32,442 bases of DNA from Deltaproteobacteria bacterium. Lineage in GTDB: Bacteria > Desulfobacterota > Desulfarculia > Desulfarculales > Desulfarculaceae. The position numbers were made by a program, and so were the translations under genes. Under the pieces are notes generated by a model, which was not told where the DNA came from, made no database searches, and saw only the letters and a program-made list of their open reading frames with translations. Below are positions 1 to 8,588 of this stretch, piece by piece (position 1 is the first letter of the stretch; every line of letters begins with the position of its first letter). The stretch lies in the NCBI GenBank assembly GCA_021811275.1, contig JAJZPI010000025.1, forward strand, positions 1-32,442, read 5' to 3'.

Positions 1-70
1 CGTTTCATGGGAGCAGTATTAACGGCGGCGGGGGACGGGCGGCCAGGAGGGCGCTTCCCAAAAACGCTTC

Positions 71-308
71 ATACCAAGCATGCGATCAAAACCATTCATG
101 GCTTTGATCCTCGACCGGCAGGGCAATGGCGTGGTTCTACCCCACAAAGCAAGCGTTATGGGACCCCCGGTTTTGCCCCGCCTCGCCAACGCTTGCGCGC
201 TCGGCGGGCCATCCCCGGGGTCCCCAGCCAACCTCTTGGCTGGGGTTGCTCCATGGCCCGTATGCCAATTAGCGTTCAAAATTAATCGGTTGAGCGCTAA
301 CTTGGTAT
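71..308 (+). repeat. Five-hairpin dispersed repeat, copy A
   Basis: This is one of three related copies in the window; the others are at 17084-17324 and, inverted, 26320-26556. The ends are ATACCAAG and CTTGGTAT, an exact 8-bp terminal inverted repeat. Inside are five hairpins in the order shared by all copies: a GATCAAA/TTTGATC stem (84-109), a CCCCACAAAGC stem (140-162), a GC-rich stem (176-210), a CCCCAGCCAA/TTGGCTGGGG stem (222-245) and a terminal hairpin (262-308). Copy A is the most degenerate copy: its second hairpin has two mismatches. It lies just beyond the 3' end of the minus-strand gene at 331. No coding capacity is convincing. Bases 1-70 to its left hold nothing I can identify. 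Confidence 0.85.
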
Positions 309-330
309 CGTCCGCGCGGATCGCGGAGGC

Positions 331-1011
331 TCAAACCAGGATGCGGCGCTCGGTGGGGATGCCCAGGCGATCGGCCAGGGAGGGCGGGGCCTGGCCGGCC
401 AGCAGGTGTTGCCAGCCGCCCACGTGGACCAGGGGCCCCCGGCCCAGGCGGCGGGCGGCGGCGGCCAGGCGGGTGAGCCTGCGGGCCAGAGCCGCCTCGC
501 GCAGGGCATCCGGCGGCTCGGGCCGGGGCCATCCGCCCCGGCCGGCCAGCAGCGCGCGGGCCCGCTTGAGTTCCAGGGCCGGGCCGGCGGGGGCGGGGGA
601 GGTAAGTAAAAGGGCGAGGTTCGCCACCTCGACCATCTCGTGGGCCAAGGTTAACAGACGCCGGGAGAGGGCCGAGATATCCAGGGCCAGGCAGGGCGCG
701 CCCCTGGCCCGGGCCGCCGCCAGGCTGGCGGTCCATTCGAAGGGCTGCTCCAGGTAGGCTTGCAGCCAGGCCAGAGCGGGGTGGGACCGGGCTTGGCCGA
801 GGCTCAGGCCGGCCTGGCGCGCGGCCTCGGGCAGGCTCGCCAGGGCCCGTTGCCAGAGGACCGGTCCAAAGCGCCTGCGGAAGCTCAGGGCGTAGGCGCT
901 GACCTCCACGCTGACAAGGTTCCAGGGCAGATCAGCCAGGATCCTGGCCAGGCGCGGCCCTCCGTCCGGGTCGCGGTGGACGGTGCCCAGGATGTACAGT
1001 TCGATCTCCAT
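331..1011 (-). CDS. TraB/PrgY/GumN-like protein, 226 aa
   Basis: The protein opens with a beta-strand and the motif ILGTVHRDP (His12). Near the C-terminus it has HVGGWQHL (His202). This LGTxH ... GxxH pair is the hallmark of the TraB/PrgY/GumN superfamily, whose members are thought to be metal-dependent hydrolases or regulators of secreted peptides. The middle is helical and rich in Ala, Arg and Leu. The reading frame stays open upstream to 2025, but the upstream part is antisense to the epimerase gene. I start at ATG 1011, directly before the first core strand. The start faces the divergent epimerase gene, with about 70 bp between them. There is no signal peptide or membrane segment. The specific function is unknown; family membership rests on two short motifs. 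Confidence 0.68.
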   Translation of the reverse strand: MEIELYILGTVHRDPDGGPRLARILADLPWNLVSVEVSAYALSFRRRFGPVLWQRALASLPEAARQAGLSLGQARSHPALAWLQAYLEQPFEWTASLAAARARGAPCLALDISALSRRLLTLAHEMVEVANLALLLTSPAPAGPALELKRARALLAGRGGWPRPEPPDALREAALARRLTRLAAAARRLGRGPLVHVGGWQHLLAGQAPPSLADRLGIPTERRILV

Positions 1012-1080
1012 GCCCCACCATAACCCATGGCCGGGCTTGTGGTACAATCCCGCCACGATCGGATGGCACGGAGCGGAAGC

Positions 1081-2034
1081 ATGAAAATTTTGGTCACCGG
1101 CGGGGCTGGGTTCATAGGCAGCCACGTGACCGAGGCCTTCCTGGAGGCCGGCCACGAGGTGGTGGTGCTGGACAATTTTTCCAGCGGCCGGCGGGAGAAC
1201 GTCCCCGCCGGGGCTCGCCTGGTGGAGCGGGACATCCGCGACCCCGAACTGGGGGGCTGGCTGGCCCGGGAGCGCTTCGAGGTTATCGACCACCACGCCG
1301 CCCAGATCTCCGTGCCGGCCTCCATGAAAGATCCTCGCCTGGACGCCGAGGTGAATCTGGTGGGGCTGGTCAACCTCCTGGAGGGGGGGACGCTGGCGGG
1401 AATAAGGCGCTTCATCTACATAGGCTCGGGCGGAGCCATCTATGGCGACCCCGAAACCCTGCCTGTGGATGAGGATTACCCCCCCCGGCCGCTCTCCCCC
1501 TACGCCACCAGCAAGCTGGCCGGGGAACTCTATCTCGGTTACTACGCCCGCAGCCGGGGACTCGATTGGGTGAGCCTGCGCTACGCCAACGTCTACGGCC
1601 CCCGCCAGCTCCCACAGGGCGAGGCCGGGGTGGTTTCCATCTTCATGCAGGCCCTGAGCGAGGACCGCGAGGTTACCATCCACCGCCCGCCGGGCATGGA
1701 GGGCGGGGGCTTGCGCGACTACGTCTTCGTGGGCGATTGCGCCCGGGCCAACCTGCTGGCCCTGGGGCGCGGCCAAGGTCCCTATAATATCGGCACCGGC
1801 CAGACCACCAGCACCCTGGAGCTTTGGCGGGCGATTCAAGAGGCGGCCGGTAAGACGGGCCGCCACCGGCTGGGAAATCACCGGCCCGGCGACGCCAGGC
1901 AAAGCGCCCTGGACTGCGCCCGGGCGAATGATGGCCTGGGCTGGCGGCCGGCCACCGGCCTGCCTCAAGGTTTGGCCCCCACCTGGGCCTGGCACCAGGG
2001 CCGGCGGACGCAAGAGGGGAGCCAAGGCGCGTGA
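1081..2034 (+). CDS. NAD-dependent sugar-nucleotide epimerase/dehydratase, 317 aa
   Basis: This is an extended short-chain dehydrogenase of the UDP-glucose 4-epimerase type, acting on nucleotide sugars in the cytoplasm. The Rossmann motif TGGAGFIG is at residues 6-13. The catalytic YxxxK is Tyr141-Lys145 in SPYATSK, preceded by the serine-containing GSGGAIYGD. An ANVYGPRQ segment and a C-terminal LGWRP segment match the family's substrate-binding half, and the length is normal. ATG 1081 is chosen because it directly precedes the first strand of the NAD fold; 18 further in-frame codons upstream resemble nothing. The stop overlaps the next gene's GTG by 4 bases, so the three genes from 1081 to 2980 are probably one operon. 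Substrate specificity (GalE or another epimerase or dehydratase) cannot be fixed from sequence alone. Confidence 0.9.
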   Translation: MKILVTGGAGFIGSHVTEAFLEAGHEVVVLDNFSSGRRENVPAGARLVERDIRDPELGGWLARERFEVIDHHAAQISVPASMKDPRLDAEVNLVGLVNLLEGGTLAGIRRFIYIGSGGAIYGDPETLPVDEDYPPRPLSPYATSKLAGELYLGYYARSRGLDWVSLRYANVYGPRQLPQGEAGVVSIFMQALSEDREVTIHRPPGMEGGGLRDYVFVGDCARANLLALGRGQGPYNIGTGQTTSTLELWRAIQEAAGKTGRHRLGNHRPGDARQSALDCARANDGLGWRPATGLPQGLAPTWAWHQGRRTQEGSQGA

Positions 2035-2540
2035 ACGTAATCGGCGAGATCATCGGCGGCGAACGCCGGCGGCCCTATCCCCTGTTCAAGGTCTGCCTGG
2101 CCATCCTGGTCCTGGCCATGGCCGGCGGGTTTTCCTTCAACCTGCTCATGCCCCAGGGCATCGGCTGGCTGCCGCCGGAGATCATGTCCCCGCGCTATGC
2201 CTTGGCCGGCCTGGAGCAGGTCAAGGCCCTGCACGACCAGGGCGCGCTTTTCGTGGACGCCCGCGACGCCGGCTCCTATGCCCAGGTTCGCCTACGCGGG
2301 GCGGTGAAGCTGCCCGCCGACGAGCTGGACCAGGTCTACCCCCTGCTCAAGTCCACCCTGGAGGCTGCCCCGGCCCTGGTGGTCTACGGCCGCAGCCTCT
2401 CGCGCTTTCCAGCGGCCAAGGTGGGCCAGTTCCTGCGCGACCAGGGATTCAAAGCGGTTTACGTCTCCGAGTACTGCTTGGATTCACTTCAAGAGGCCGG
2501 CCTGTCAGTGCAGCGGCGCCGGCGCGGGGGGCAGTCATGA
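2031..2540 (+). CDS. Membrane-anchored rhodanese-like protein lacking the catalytic Cys, 169 aa
   Basis: One hydrophobic segment at about residues 19-40 (FKVCLAILVLAMAGGF) is followed by a single rhodanese domain at about 60-155. The domain has the typical LFVDARDAGSYAQVRLRGAV core. At the loop where active rhodaneses carry Cys (VVYC), this protein has Gly120 (VVYGRS), so sulfur transfer by the usual mechanism is not expected. The start is GTG 2031 within a GTGA overlap with the epimerase stop. Its own stop overlaps the next start (ATGA), which suggests translational coupling with the DoxX/MauE-like protein. The domain probably faces the periplasm. A structural or binding role is inferred. 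Confidence 0.85.
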   Translation: MNVIGEIIGGERRRPYPLFKVCLAILVLAMAGGFSFNLLMPQGIGWLPPEIMSPRYALAGLEQVKALHDQGALFVDARDAGSYAQVRLRGAVKLPADELDQVYPLLKSTLEAAPALVVYGRSLSRFPAAKVGQFLRDQGFKAVYVSEYCLDSLQEAGLSVQRRRRGGQS

Positions 2541-2980
2541 GCCCCTGGCAAGAGGCGCTTTCGCTCCTGGCCCGGCTCTTCGTGGCCGGGGTGTTTCTCT
2601 ATGCCTCCTACGACAAGGTCTGGGAGCCGGCCAAGTTCGCGGCCTCGGTGGCCCAGTACGACCTGATCCCCCTCTGGTCGGTCAACGCCGTGAGCGTGGT
2701 CATGGCCTGGCTGGAGATCATCCTGGGGGCCATGCTGCTTCTGGGGCTCTACACCAAGGCGGCGGCGGCCTGGGCCTCGGCCCTGTTGATATTCTTCACC
2801 GGGCTGATGATCTACGCCGGCATCACCGGGGCGGGCTTTGACTGCGGCTGCTTCCCCGGCGGGGTCCCTGGCGAGGCTCACGCCGCCGGCTGGCTGGGCG
2901 CGGCCCGCGACCTGGGTTTTTTGGCCGCGGCCCTGTGGCTGGCCTGGCGGCCCGGGCGCTGGGCCTCGCTCAAGGCCTGA
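2537..2980 (+). CDS. DoxX/MauE-family four-helix membrane protein, 147 aa
   Basis: Four predicted transmembrane helices span the protein. The pattern LLARLFVAGVFLYASYDKVWEP near the N-terminus and FDCGCF between helices 3 and 4 is typical of the DoxX/MauE group of small quinone- or thiol-redox-linked membrane proteins. The ATG at 2537 lies in an ATGA overlap with the rhodanese-like gene. Pairing of a rhodanese-type domain with a DoxX/MauE protein is known from other anaerobes and suggests one membrane complex. The CxC in FDCGCF could be redox active. It ends 3 bp from the convergent rubrerythrin gene, leaving no room for a separate terminator. Confidence 0.85.
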   Translation: MSPWQEALSLLARLFVAGVFLYASYDKVWEPAKFAASVAQYDLIPLWSVNAVSVVMAWLEIILGAMLLLGLYTKAAAAWASALLIFFTGLMIYAGITGAGFDCGCFPGGVPGEAHAAGWLGAARDLGFLAAALWLAWRPGRWASLKA

Positions 2981-2983
2981 TTT

Positions 2984-3601
2984 TCAACCTATCCGCTCGA
3001 ATTTGTCCCTCTTGCTGCGGCAGACCGGGCACTCCTCCGGAGGGGTCTCGTCGAAGACGTAGCCGCAGACTTTGCAGACGTGGTAGTCGAGGGCCCGTTC
3101 ATTGACCAGGGCGTCCAGGGCGTCCTTGTAGAGCTTGGCGTGGCGCTCCTCCACGTCGCGGGCGCGGATGAAGCTCCAGGCCACGTCTTCCCTTCCCAGA
3201 TGGAAGGCCTCCTTGACCAGGGCGGGGTAGATGTCCTGCTTGACCCTGATCTCGCTTTCGAAGGCGCGCTGGAGGTTGTCGGCGGTGCCGCCCGTCACCC
3301 CCTCGAGATACTTGAGATATTCATCGGCGTGCACCTTCTCGGCGGCGGCCACGGCCTTGAACAGCCTGCCGACCTGCTCCAGACCCTCGTCGAAGGCCCG
3401 CCGGGCATAAGCCAGGTTTCGCACATAGGCCTGGGACTCGCCGGCGAAGGCCTCGCGCAGGCGGCGCTCCAACTCCTCGGGCAGAGGGGCGTAAAGGATG
3501 AATTGGTACATGGACGAGCCGCAGACGGGACAGGGGTCCGGGGGGTGTTTGCCTTCGTGCAGGTAGCCGCAGACCGTGCATTTCCATTGTTTGGAGGTCA
3601 T
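2984..3601 (-). CDS. Rubrerythrin with rubredoxin-like domains at both ends, 205 aa
   Basis: This is a cytoplasmic peroxide-reducing non-haem iron protein of anaerobes. The N-terminus carries a rubredoxin-type site (Cys8, Cys11, Cys24, Cys27). A ferritin-like four-helix domain follows (about 40-165) with diiron-ligand motifs such as AFAGESQAY, EKVHADEY, FESEI and DVEERHAKLY. The C-terminus holds a second rubredoxin-like site (Cys176, Cys179, Cys191, Cys194). Classical rubrerythrin has only the C-terminal site and reverse rubrerythrin only the N-terminal one, so having both is less usual. The ATG at 3601 is the only Met ahead of the first Cys pair. It is transcribed in the same direction as the solute-binding protein 73 bp upstream, though co-transcription is unproven. 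Confidence 0.93.
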   Translation of the reverse strand: MTSKQWKCTVCGYLHEGKHPPDPCPVCGSSMYQFILYAPLPEELERRLREAFAGESQAYVRNLAYARRAFDEGLEQVGRLFKAVAAAEKVHADEYLKYLEGVTGGTADNLQRAFESEIRVKQDIYPALVKEAFHLGREDVAWSFIRARDVEERHAKLYKDALDALVNERALDYHVCKVCGYVFDETPPEECPVCRSKRDKFERIG

Positions 3602-3674
3602 TCCCTACACCTTGCGCCGGTCCCCGGGGTCAGATCGCCGGGGCCGATCATGGCAGAAAGCTGGCCGGCCGGTC

Positions 3675-4427
3675 TCAGCGATTCAGCCAGCGGTTCTTGA
3701 TCCGGTCAAATTCTCCGCTGTCGCGCAGGGCTTGCAGCCCTTCCCGCAAGCGCGCGGCCAGGCTTTCCTGGCCCATTCCCACCGCGAAGTACAGGGGCTC
3801 CTCGTTCAGGGGCTGGGGCAGGGCCGTGATCCCGGGTTGCCCCAGCGCGGCCAGGCCATGGCGGGCAGTCAATTCGCTGCCGGCCATGGCCTCCACCTGG
3901 CCTTCGGCCAGGGCCCGCAAGGCCAGCCCCTCGGATTCAAAGGTGACCACGGCCACGCCAGGCCGGGCGCGCAGGATTGCTTCGTAGGAGCTGCCGCCCA
4001 GGGTGCCCACCCTGCGTCCAACCAAATCGTCCAGGGTGCGGATCTCACCCCCCTCCCTGATGAATACCAAGGACTTGAGCATGGCGTAGGGTTGCTCCAC
4101 AAAGCGGTACAGCTTGCGGCGCTCGCCGGTGTCGGTCAGGCCGGAGATGACCTGGGCCTGTCCGGCCGCCATTTGCGCCTTGGCTTGGCTCCAGGGCAGG
4201 GGACGGAAAGACAGATTGATGCCCTGGCGCTCGGCCACCGCCCGCAGAAGATCGACATCCAGGCCCACGGGGCGACCGTTTTCCAGATACGAAAACGGAG
4301 GGAAGTCTTGATCGAAGACGCAGACCACTCCATCTCCGGCCCGGGCCCAACCCGCCCCTTGGCCCGTCAGACCCAGGACCAGCAGACACATGACAACCGT
4401 GATCACCGCCCAGGGCCGTGCTCCCAT
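3675..4427 (-). CDS. Periplasmic amino-acid-type solute-binding protein (SBP_bac_3), 250 aa
   Basis: A cleavable signal peptide (MGARPWAVITVVMCLLVLGL, ending near ARAGDG) precedes a family 3 solute-binding domain. The core begins VVCVFDQDFPPFSYLENGRPVGLDVDLL and contains the usual WSQAKAQMAAGQAQVISGLT and VGRRVGTLGGSSYE segments. Length is normal. ATG 4427 is preceded by a strong GGAGGAGG ribosome site; the frame runs 43 codons further but that stretch is not protein-like. No ABC permease or ATPase gene is adjacent, so it may work with a transporter encoded elsewhere or as a sensor input protein. Ligand unknown. Confidence 0.88.
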   Translation of the reverse strand: MGARPWAVITVVMCLLVLGLTGQGAGWARAGDGVVCVFDQDFPPFSYLENGRPVGLDVDLLRAVAERQGINLSFRPLPWSQAKAQMAAGQAQVISGLTDTGERRKLYRFVEQPYAMLKSLVFIREGGEIRTLDDLVGRRVGTLGGSSYEAILRARPGVAVVTFESEGLALRALAEGQVEAMAGSELTARHGLAALGQPGITALPQPLNEEPLYFAVGMGQESLAARLREGLQALRDSGEFDRIKNRWLNR

Positions 4428-4634
4428 TCTTGCCTCCTCCGATGCGGGGGTTGGTCGCCTATTTTGAAACTCTAGCATGCTCCACCCCGGGGGGCCAGGA
4501 GGTGATGCGCCTCCGCCGAAGCCGGGTGCGGCGTCCGGGCTCGCCCACTCGCGCAAAAGCCGCTTGACGGGTACATTTCCCGGGGACCAAGCTGGGGCTT
4601 GGACTTGGCTTTTTCATCCGGGAGAGTGGAGCCG

Positions 4635-5804
4635 ATGAGCGGCGGCGCGAGCCATGAGGTGACATCAACGGGCCTGGTCCGACGGCTGGACGCCTTTTTC
4701 TTCCCTGTCGACGGCGGCCGCTTCACCGCCCTGGAGGGCCTGCGCGGCTGGGCCCTGTGGATGATCTTTCACGTCCACTTCCTGGGCTACTACGAGTCCC
4801 GCAATTACTTTGTCGAGCCGGGGACGCCAATCCACCGCGCCTTCTCGGCGCTCACCGCCGGCCACGCCGGGGTGGACCTCTTCCTGCTCCTGACCGGGCT
4901 GCTGATCTACACCACCATCCACCGCAACCATCCGCCTTTGGGGCGTTTCCTGGTCAACCGCTACTGGCGGCTCTTCCCGGCCCTTTTCCTGGTGAACCTG
5001 CCTCTGATCGCCATGATGGCCAAGGACGTCCCCACCGTCATCGACAACCTGTTCCTGCTCCACCTCTTTCCCCAGACCGACTACCTGAACGTGGTCGAGT
5101 GGGTGATGACCTACCAGATATACTTCTATATCCTGGCCGGAATCTGGTTCATCGCCCTCGCGCGGGCGAGCTTTATGCAGGGCTGGCCGTTCTTTTTCCT
5201 GGCCGTGGCCTTGCTCTATCTCGCCCATCAGTACGAGGTGTTCGGGTTCTCTGCCGTGCCCCGCTTCCTCTCAATCTTCTGGGGCCTGGCCCTGGCCAAG
5301 CTGTATCATTCCCCGCGGACCTGGGCCCGGCTCTCGCCCGTCCTGGACCGCCTGAGCCCGGCCGCGCCCCTGGCGGTCTACGCCGCCCGCTGGTACTGGG
5401 CCGGCAACGCCGCGGCCATCATCAACGGCCGCTGGCAGTGGGCTGCCTACTTCGGCTTTATGGACCTGTGCTTCTTCATCATCGTGGGGGCGGTGCTCAC
5501 GCCCGGGAGCCCCCTGCGGGCCATCTTCGCCAGCCGGCCCCTGCGAATGGCGGGCGCGGTGAGCTACTCCGCCTTTTTGATCCATGCCTGCTGGGCCATA
5601 CCCGTGGCCGAGATATTCCTCAAGCCTCTGCCGCAAGGCTTGCCCTACCTGGCCTTGCATTATATTCTCAGCATTGTCTTGACCTTGCTCACCGCCGCGC
5701 TGATGTTCCACTTCTTGGAGAAGCCTTATTTCGTCAGACGGAAGGCGGGGGCCCGCGTGGTGGATGAAGCGGCCAACGCGGGCGCGGCCCCAGGCGGCCG
5801 TTGA
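4635..5804 (+). CDS. Acyltransferase 3 family membrane protein (OafA/YrhL-like), 389 aa
   Basis: This polytopic inner-membrane acyltransferase probably acetylates or otherwise acylates a surface sugar. The N-terminal FTALEGLRGWALWMIFHVH matches the family signature, in which the His in the first helix is catalytic. About ten hydrophobic segments follow, then a short polar tail (RRKAGARVVDEAANAG). There is no appended SGNH domain. ATG 4635 has GGAGAG at 4621-4626 at good spacing; an in-frame ATG at 4599 lies upstream of this site. The gene opens a plus-strand run of envelope-related genes. The acceptor substrate cannot be deduced. Confidence 0.88.
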   Translation: MSGGASHEVTSTGLVRRLDAFFFPVDGGRFTALEGLRGWALWMIFHVHFLGYYESRNYFVEPGTPIHRAFSALTAGHAGVDLFLLLTGLLIYTTIHRNHPPLGRFLVNRYWRLFPALFLVNLPLIAMMAKDVPTVIDNLFLLHLFPQTDYLNVVEWVMTYQIYFYILAGIWFIALARASFMQGWPFFFLAVALLYLAHQYEVFGFSAVPRFLSIFWGLALAKLYHSPRTWARLSPVLDRLSPAAPLAVYAARWYWAGNAAAIINGRWQWAAYFGFMDLCFFIIVGAVLTPGSPLRAIFASRPLRMAGAVSYSAFLIHACWAIPVAEIFLKPLPQGLPYLALHYILSIVLTLLTAALMFHFLEKPYFVRRKAGARVVDEAANAGAAPGGR

Positions 5805-5891
5805 ACCACCGCACGGGCGCGGCGGATGATAGAATGACGCTCAAGCGATCAGGCGGCGGGGCCGGGCGGGAGCGGGAGGGCTCATAGGCGC

Positions 5892-6902
5892 ATGCGCACG
5901 GGTTACCAGGTCAGGCGGGAAATGCGGGCCGAGACGGGCCGGCTGCGCCGGCGCGCCCGCCGGGCCGAGCTGACCCGCCGGCGCGCCCAGGAGGCCCGGG
6001 CCGAGGCCGAGGAGCGCTTCCGCCTGCTCACCGAGACCACAGGCGAGGCCTTCTACCGCCTGCGCTTCGAAACCATGACCTACGACTACTTGAGCACCGG
6101 CATCGTGCGCCTGACCGGCTACAGCCCCGAGGAGGTCAACCGGCTTTCCTTCGCCAGCCTGGTCAAGGCCATCACCGCCCCGGCCGCGGGCGAGCTTTCG
6201 CGCCAGGGCCTGGTGGAAAAGCGGCGGCGCGGCCAGGCCGGGGAGTTTCATGCCGACTACCTGATCGTGACCAAGGACGGTCGTGAGAAATGGCTGGCCG
6301 ACCATTCCTTCCCCTGGCTGGACAGCCGGGGCCGCCTGCTGGGCTCGGTGGGCATCCTCACCGACATCACCGTGCGCAAGCGGCTGGAGGAGCGCCTGCG
6401 CCAGTTGGCCACCACCGACCACCTGACCGGCCTGCACAACCGCCGCTATTTCCTGGACCTGACCCAAAAGGAGATGGCCCGTTTCAACCGCTATGGCCTG
6501 CCGTTTTGCCTGCTGGTGATGGACATCGACCATTTCAAGAATGTAAATGACACCTACGGCCACTTGGTGGGAGACCGCGTATTGAAGGACATCGCCAGCC
6601 TATGCCAGGGGCGCCTGCGCGCCAACGACTTCATGGGCCGCATGGGCGGCGAGGAGTTCGCGGTGGTGCTGGTGGACAGTGATCTCAAGCAGGGGGTGCT
6701 GGCGGGCCAGCGTCTGCGGGCCTTGGTGGAAAGCCATGTGCTGCGCCAAGCGGGCCAGGAGGTGCGGGTGACCATCAGCGTGGGCGCCACCCAGGCCACG
6801 GCCCAGGACGACCTCACCTCGCTGCTCAAACGCGCCGACGAGGCCCTGTACCTGGCCAAGAACAAGGGAAGAAACCAAGTTGAAGCCGCCGAGCAGGCCT
6901 GA
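5892..6902 (+). CDS. PAS-GGDEF diguanylate cyclase, 336 aa
   Basis: The protein makes the second messenger c-di-GMP from GTP. An Arg/Ala-rich coiled-coil (about 8-45) leads into a PAS domain (about 45-165; FRLLTETTGEAFYRL ... SVGILTDITVRKRLE) and a GGDEF domain (about 175-330). The active-site signature is GGEEF at 252-256, with DIDHFKNVNDTYGH upstream. An RxxD at 243-246 (RAND), five residues before GGEEF, is a canonical inhibitory I-site, so product feedback is expected. No transmembrane segment is present, so sensing is cytoplasmic. It lies between acyltransferase genes, which fits c-di-GMP control of surface polysaccharide, but that link is inferred from position only. Confidence 0.94.
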   Translation: MRTGYQVRREMRAETGRLRRRARRAELTRRRAQEARAEAEERFRLLTETTGEAFYRLRFETMTYDYLSTGIVRLTGYSPEEVNRLSFASLVKAITAPAAGELSRQGLVEKRRRGQAGEFHADYLIVTKDGREKWLADHSFPWLDSRGRLLGSVGILTDITVRKRLEERLRQLATTDHLTGLHNRRYFLDLTQKEMARFNRYGLPFCLLVMDIDHFKNVNDTYGHLVGDRVLKDIASLCQGRLRANDFMGRMGGEEFAVVLVDSDLKQGVLAGQRLRALVESHVLRQAGQEVRVTISVGATQATAQDDLTSLLKRADEALYLAKNKGRNQVEAAEQA

Positions 6903-6929
6903 GCAAGGGGCGGCCGGTCCCCTCGAGCC

Positions 6930-8588
6930 ATGACCGCCCGGCGCTTATCGCCGGCGATCTTGATCTGGACCGCGCTGGGGCTTGGCTTCCTGGCCCTGTG
7001 GTGGTGGGGCCAGGCCCTCGTTTTTCGCCTGGCTCTTTTGCCAAGCGTCGAGGAGGGCAAACCGGGCTGGATGGTGGAGAGCTTCACCAATGAGTTCCTG
7101 CGACGCCCCCCTTGGCGGGTGGCCTTCGCCCCGGCCAGCGACCGCCTGCACCTGGATAAGCACGACACCTCCTTGAGCGCCTACGGCATCTGGCGGGCGT
7201 CGCGTCCGGGCCTCTACCGCTTCCTGGTCATTTGCGACGACTATGCGGATCTGGGCCTGGATGGTCGAAGCGTAGGCTCGATGTCGCCGGCCCAGCAGGC
7301 GTACAACCTGGATGAATTCACGGTGCGGCTGGAGCCGGGCCCGCATCTGATAAAACTCGATTTGCACAACGCCGGCGAGAAGGGCTACGCCGCCCTGCTG
7401 GTGGCCGAGCCGGACCAACTTGACCACGAGATGGTGTCTGGCCGGGCGGTGGCCTTTCCTGATCTGAGCAACGTGCACAACTGGTGGCTGATGCTGGGCT
7501 GGGTGCGCATGCTGTGGCTCCCGGGCCTGGCGTGCCTATGCGTGGCGGCATTGATCATCTTGCTGCCTCGCGCCGCCGGCCTGGGCTGGCCGGCCCTGGC
7601 CACGGCCTGCCTGGTGCTGCTGGCCCCGGCCGCGTTGATTCCCCCGCCGACGCTTGATAAGGCTCCCTTCAGCGACCGCGGCATCATCGAAAAACTGCAA
7701 CTGGAACAACCTCGCTACGTCTTCATCGGCAACTCCATCGTTGAGAGCCAGGTGGACACCAAGCGCCTGAGCGAACTCTTGGGCGGGGCCAAGGTCTCCA
7801 CGGTCATCACCTACGGAGGCTTCACGGCCTACGACTACCTCATGTTCAAAAATGTCGTCCTGGCGGCGGATATCCATCCCAAACAGGTCTTTTTCGTTTT
7901 TCGGGGCACCACCCTCACCCAGCCCACCCTGCGCACGGAAGGCGAGTTCCGCAAAATCATAGAGAGCATGTCCCATGAACGGGAGGACCGGCTCGACCAG
8001 GTGTTGGAAGGGCGGCATACCTGGGCGCAGCGCGTTGAGGCCTGGTTGGGCGAACGGGTCTTCACCGTCAGCGCCAGCAGGGAACAGGCGCGTTCCTGGC
8101 TTGACCAGGCGGCGCTGTTTTTGGCCATCCCGCCGCTGCCCGGCAACAAGCCCCAAAAGTGGCGCCCCCGCCTGAAGGCGGCGGTCAACGCGCGCTTCGG
8201 TCTGGCGATGCTGCGAGGGGCGGCCGGCGACCTGGTGGAGGCCGACCCCGCCGCCGACAACGGCAGGCCTGACTATGACTTCGCCGGCAACGTGGAATAC
8301 TCCTTTTTGCCGGCCATCATCGAGTTGGCCAAGGCGCGGAGCGTGGGCCTGGTGTTCATGCGGGCTCAGGAGCGACCCGGACCCAAAGGGCCCCCGCCCC
8401 AGGACCCGCGCCTGACGCGCTACATGGAGCAGGTCCGGGCCTATATGGCAGAGCGCGGCATACCCTTCCACGACTTCACCGGCGACCCCGAGCTGCCGCT
8501 GTCCATGTACGCCAGCGGCGACCATATCGCCGACCCCAGGCGCTACTCGGAGATCCTTCACCGGCGCTTGCAGGGAGTATTTCGATGA
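6930..8588 (+). CDS. SGNH-hydrolase-like membrane protein with PA14-like domain, 552 aa
   Basis: This is probably the periplasmic acetyl-transfer partner of the MBOAT protein encoded next. A transmembrane helix lies at about 10-34. Residues 85-165 resemble a PA14 or carbohydrate-binding beta-sandwich (SRPGLYRFLVICDDYADLGLDG). Two more hydrophobic segments follow (about 195-240). The C-terminal half has an SGNH-like core with FIGNSIVESQ (Ser269) and GDHIADP (Asp531-His532) as candidate nucleophile and acid/base motifs. AlgJ, AlgX, DltD and PatB proteins pair with MBOAT partners in this way. The stop overlaps the MBOAT ATG (ATGA). The PA14-like insertion is unusual, and its assignment is from pattern only. 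Confidence 0.78.
   Translation: MTARRLSPAILIWTALGLGFLALWWWGQALVFRLALLPSVEEGKPGWMVESFTNEFLRRPPWRVAFAPASDRLHLDKHDTSLSAYGIWRASRPGLYRFLVICDDYADLGLDGRSVGSMSPAQQAYNLDEFTVRLEPGPHLIKLDLHNAGEKGYAALLVAEPDQLDHEMVSGRAVAFPDLSNVHNWWLMLGWVRMLWLPGLACLCVAALIILLPRAAGLGWPALATACLVLLAPAALIPPPTLDKAPFSDRGIIEKLQLEQPRYVFIGNSIVESQVDTKRLSELLGGAKVSTVITYGGFTAYDYLMFKNVVLAADIHPKQVFFVFRGTTLTQPTLRTEGEFRKIIESMSHEREDRLDQVLEGRHTWAQRVEAWLGERVFTVSASREQARSWLDQAALFLAIPPLPGNKPQKWRPRLKAAVNARFGLAMLRGAAGDLVEADPAADNGRPDYDFAGNVEYSFLPAIIELAKARSVGLVFMRAQERPGPKGPPPQDPRLTRYMEQVRAYMAERGIPFHDFTGDPELPLSMYASGDHIADPRRYSEILHRRLQGVFR

Noticed and set aside
1012-2025. Upstream 338 codons of the minus-strand frame that ends at 331
   Set aside because: They are antisense to the epimerase gene and give Gly/Pro/Ala-rich sequence without domains; only the part from ATG 1011 looks real.
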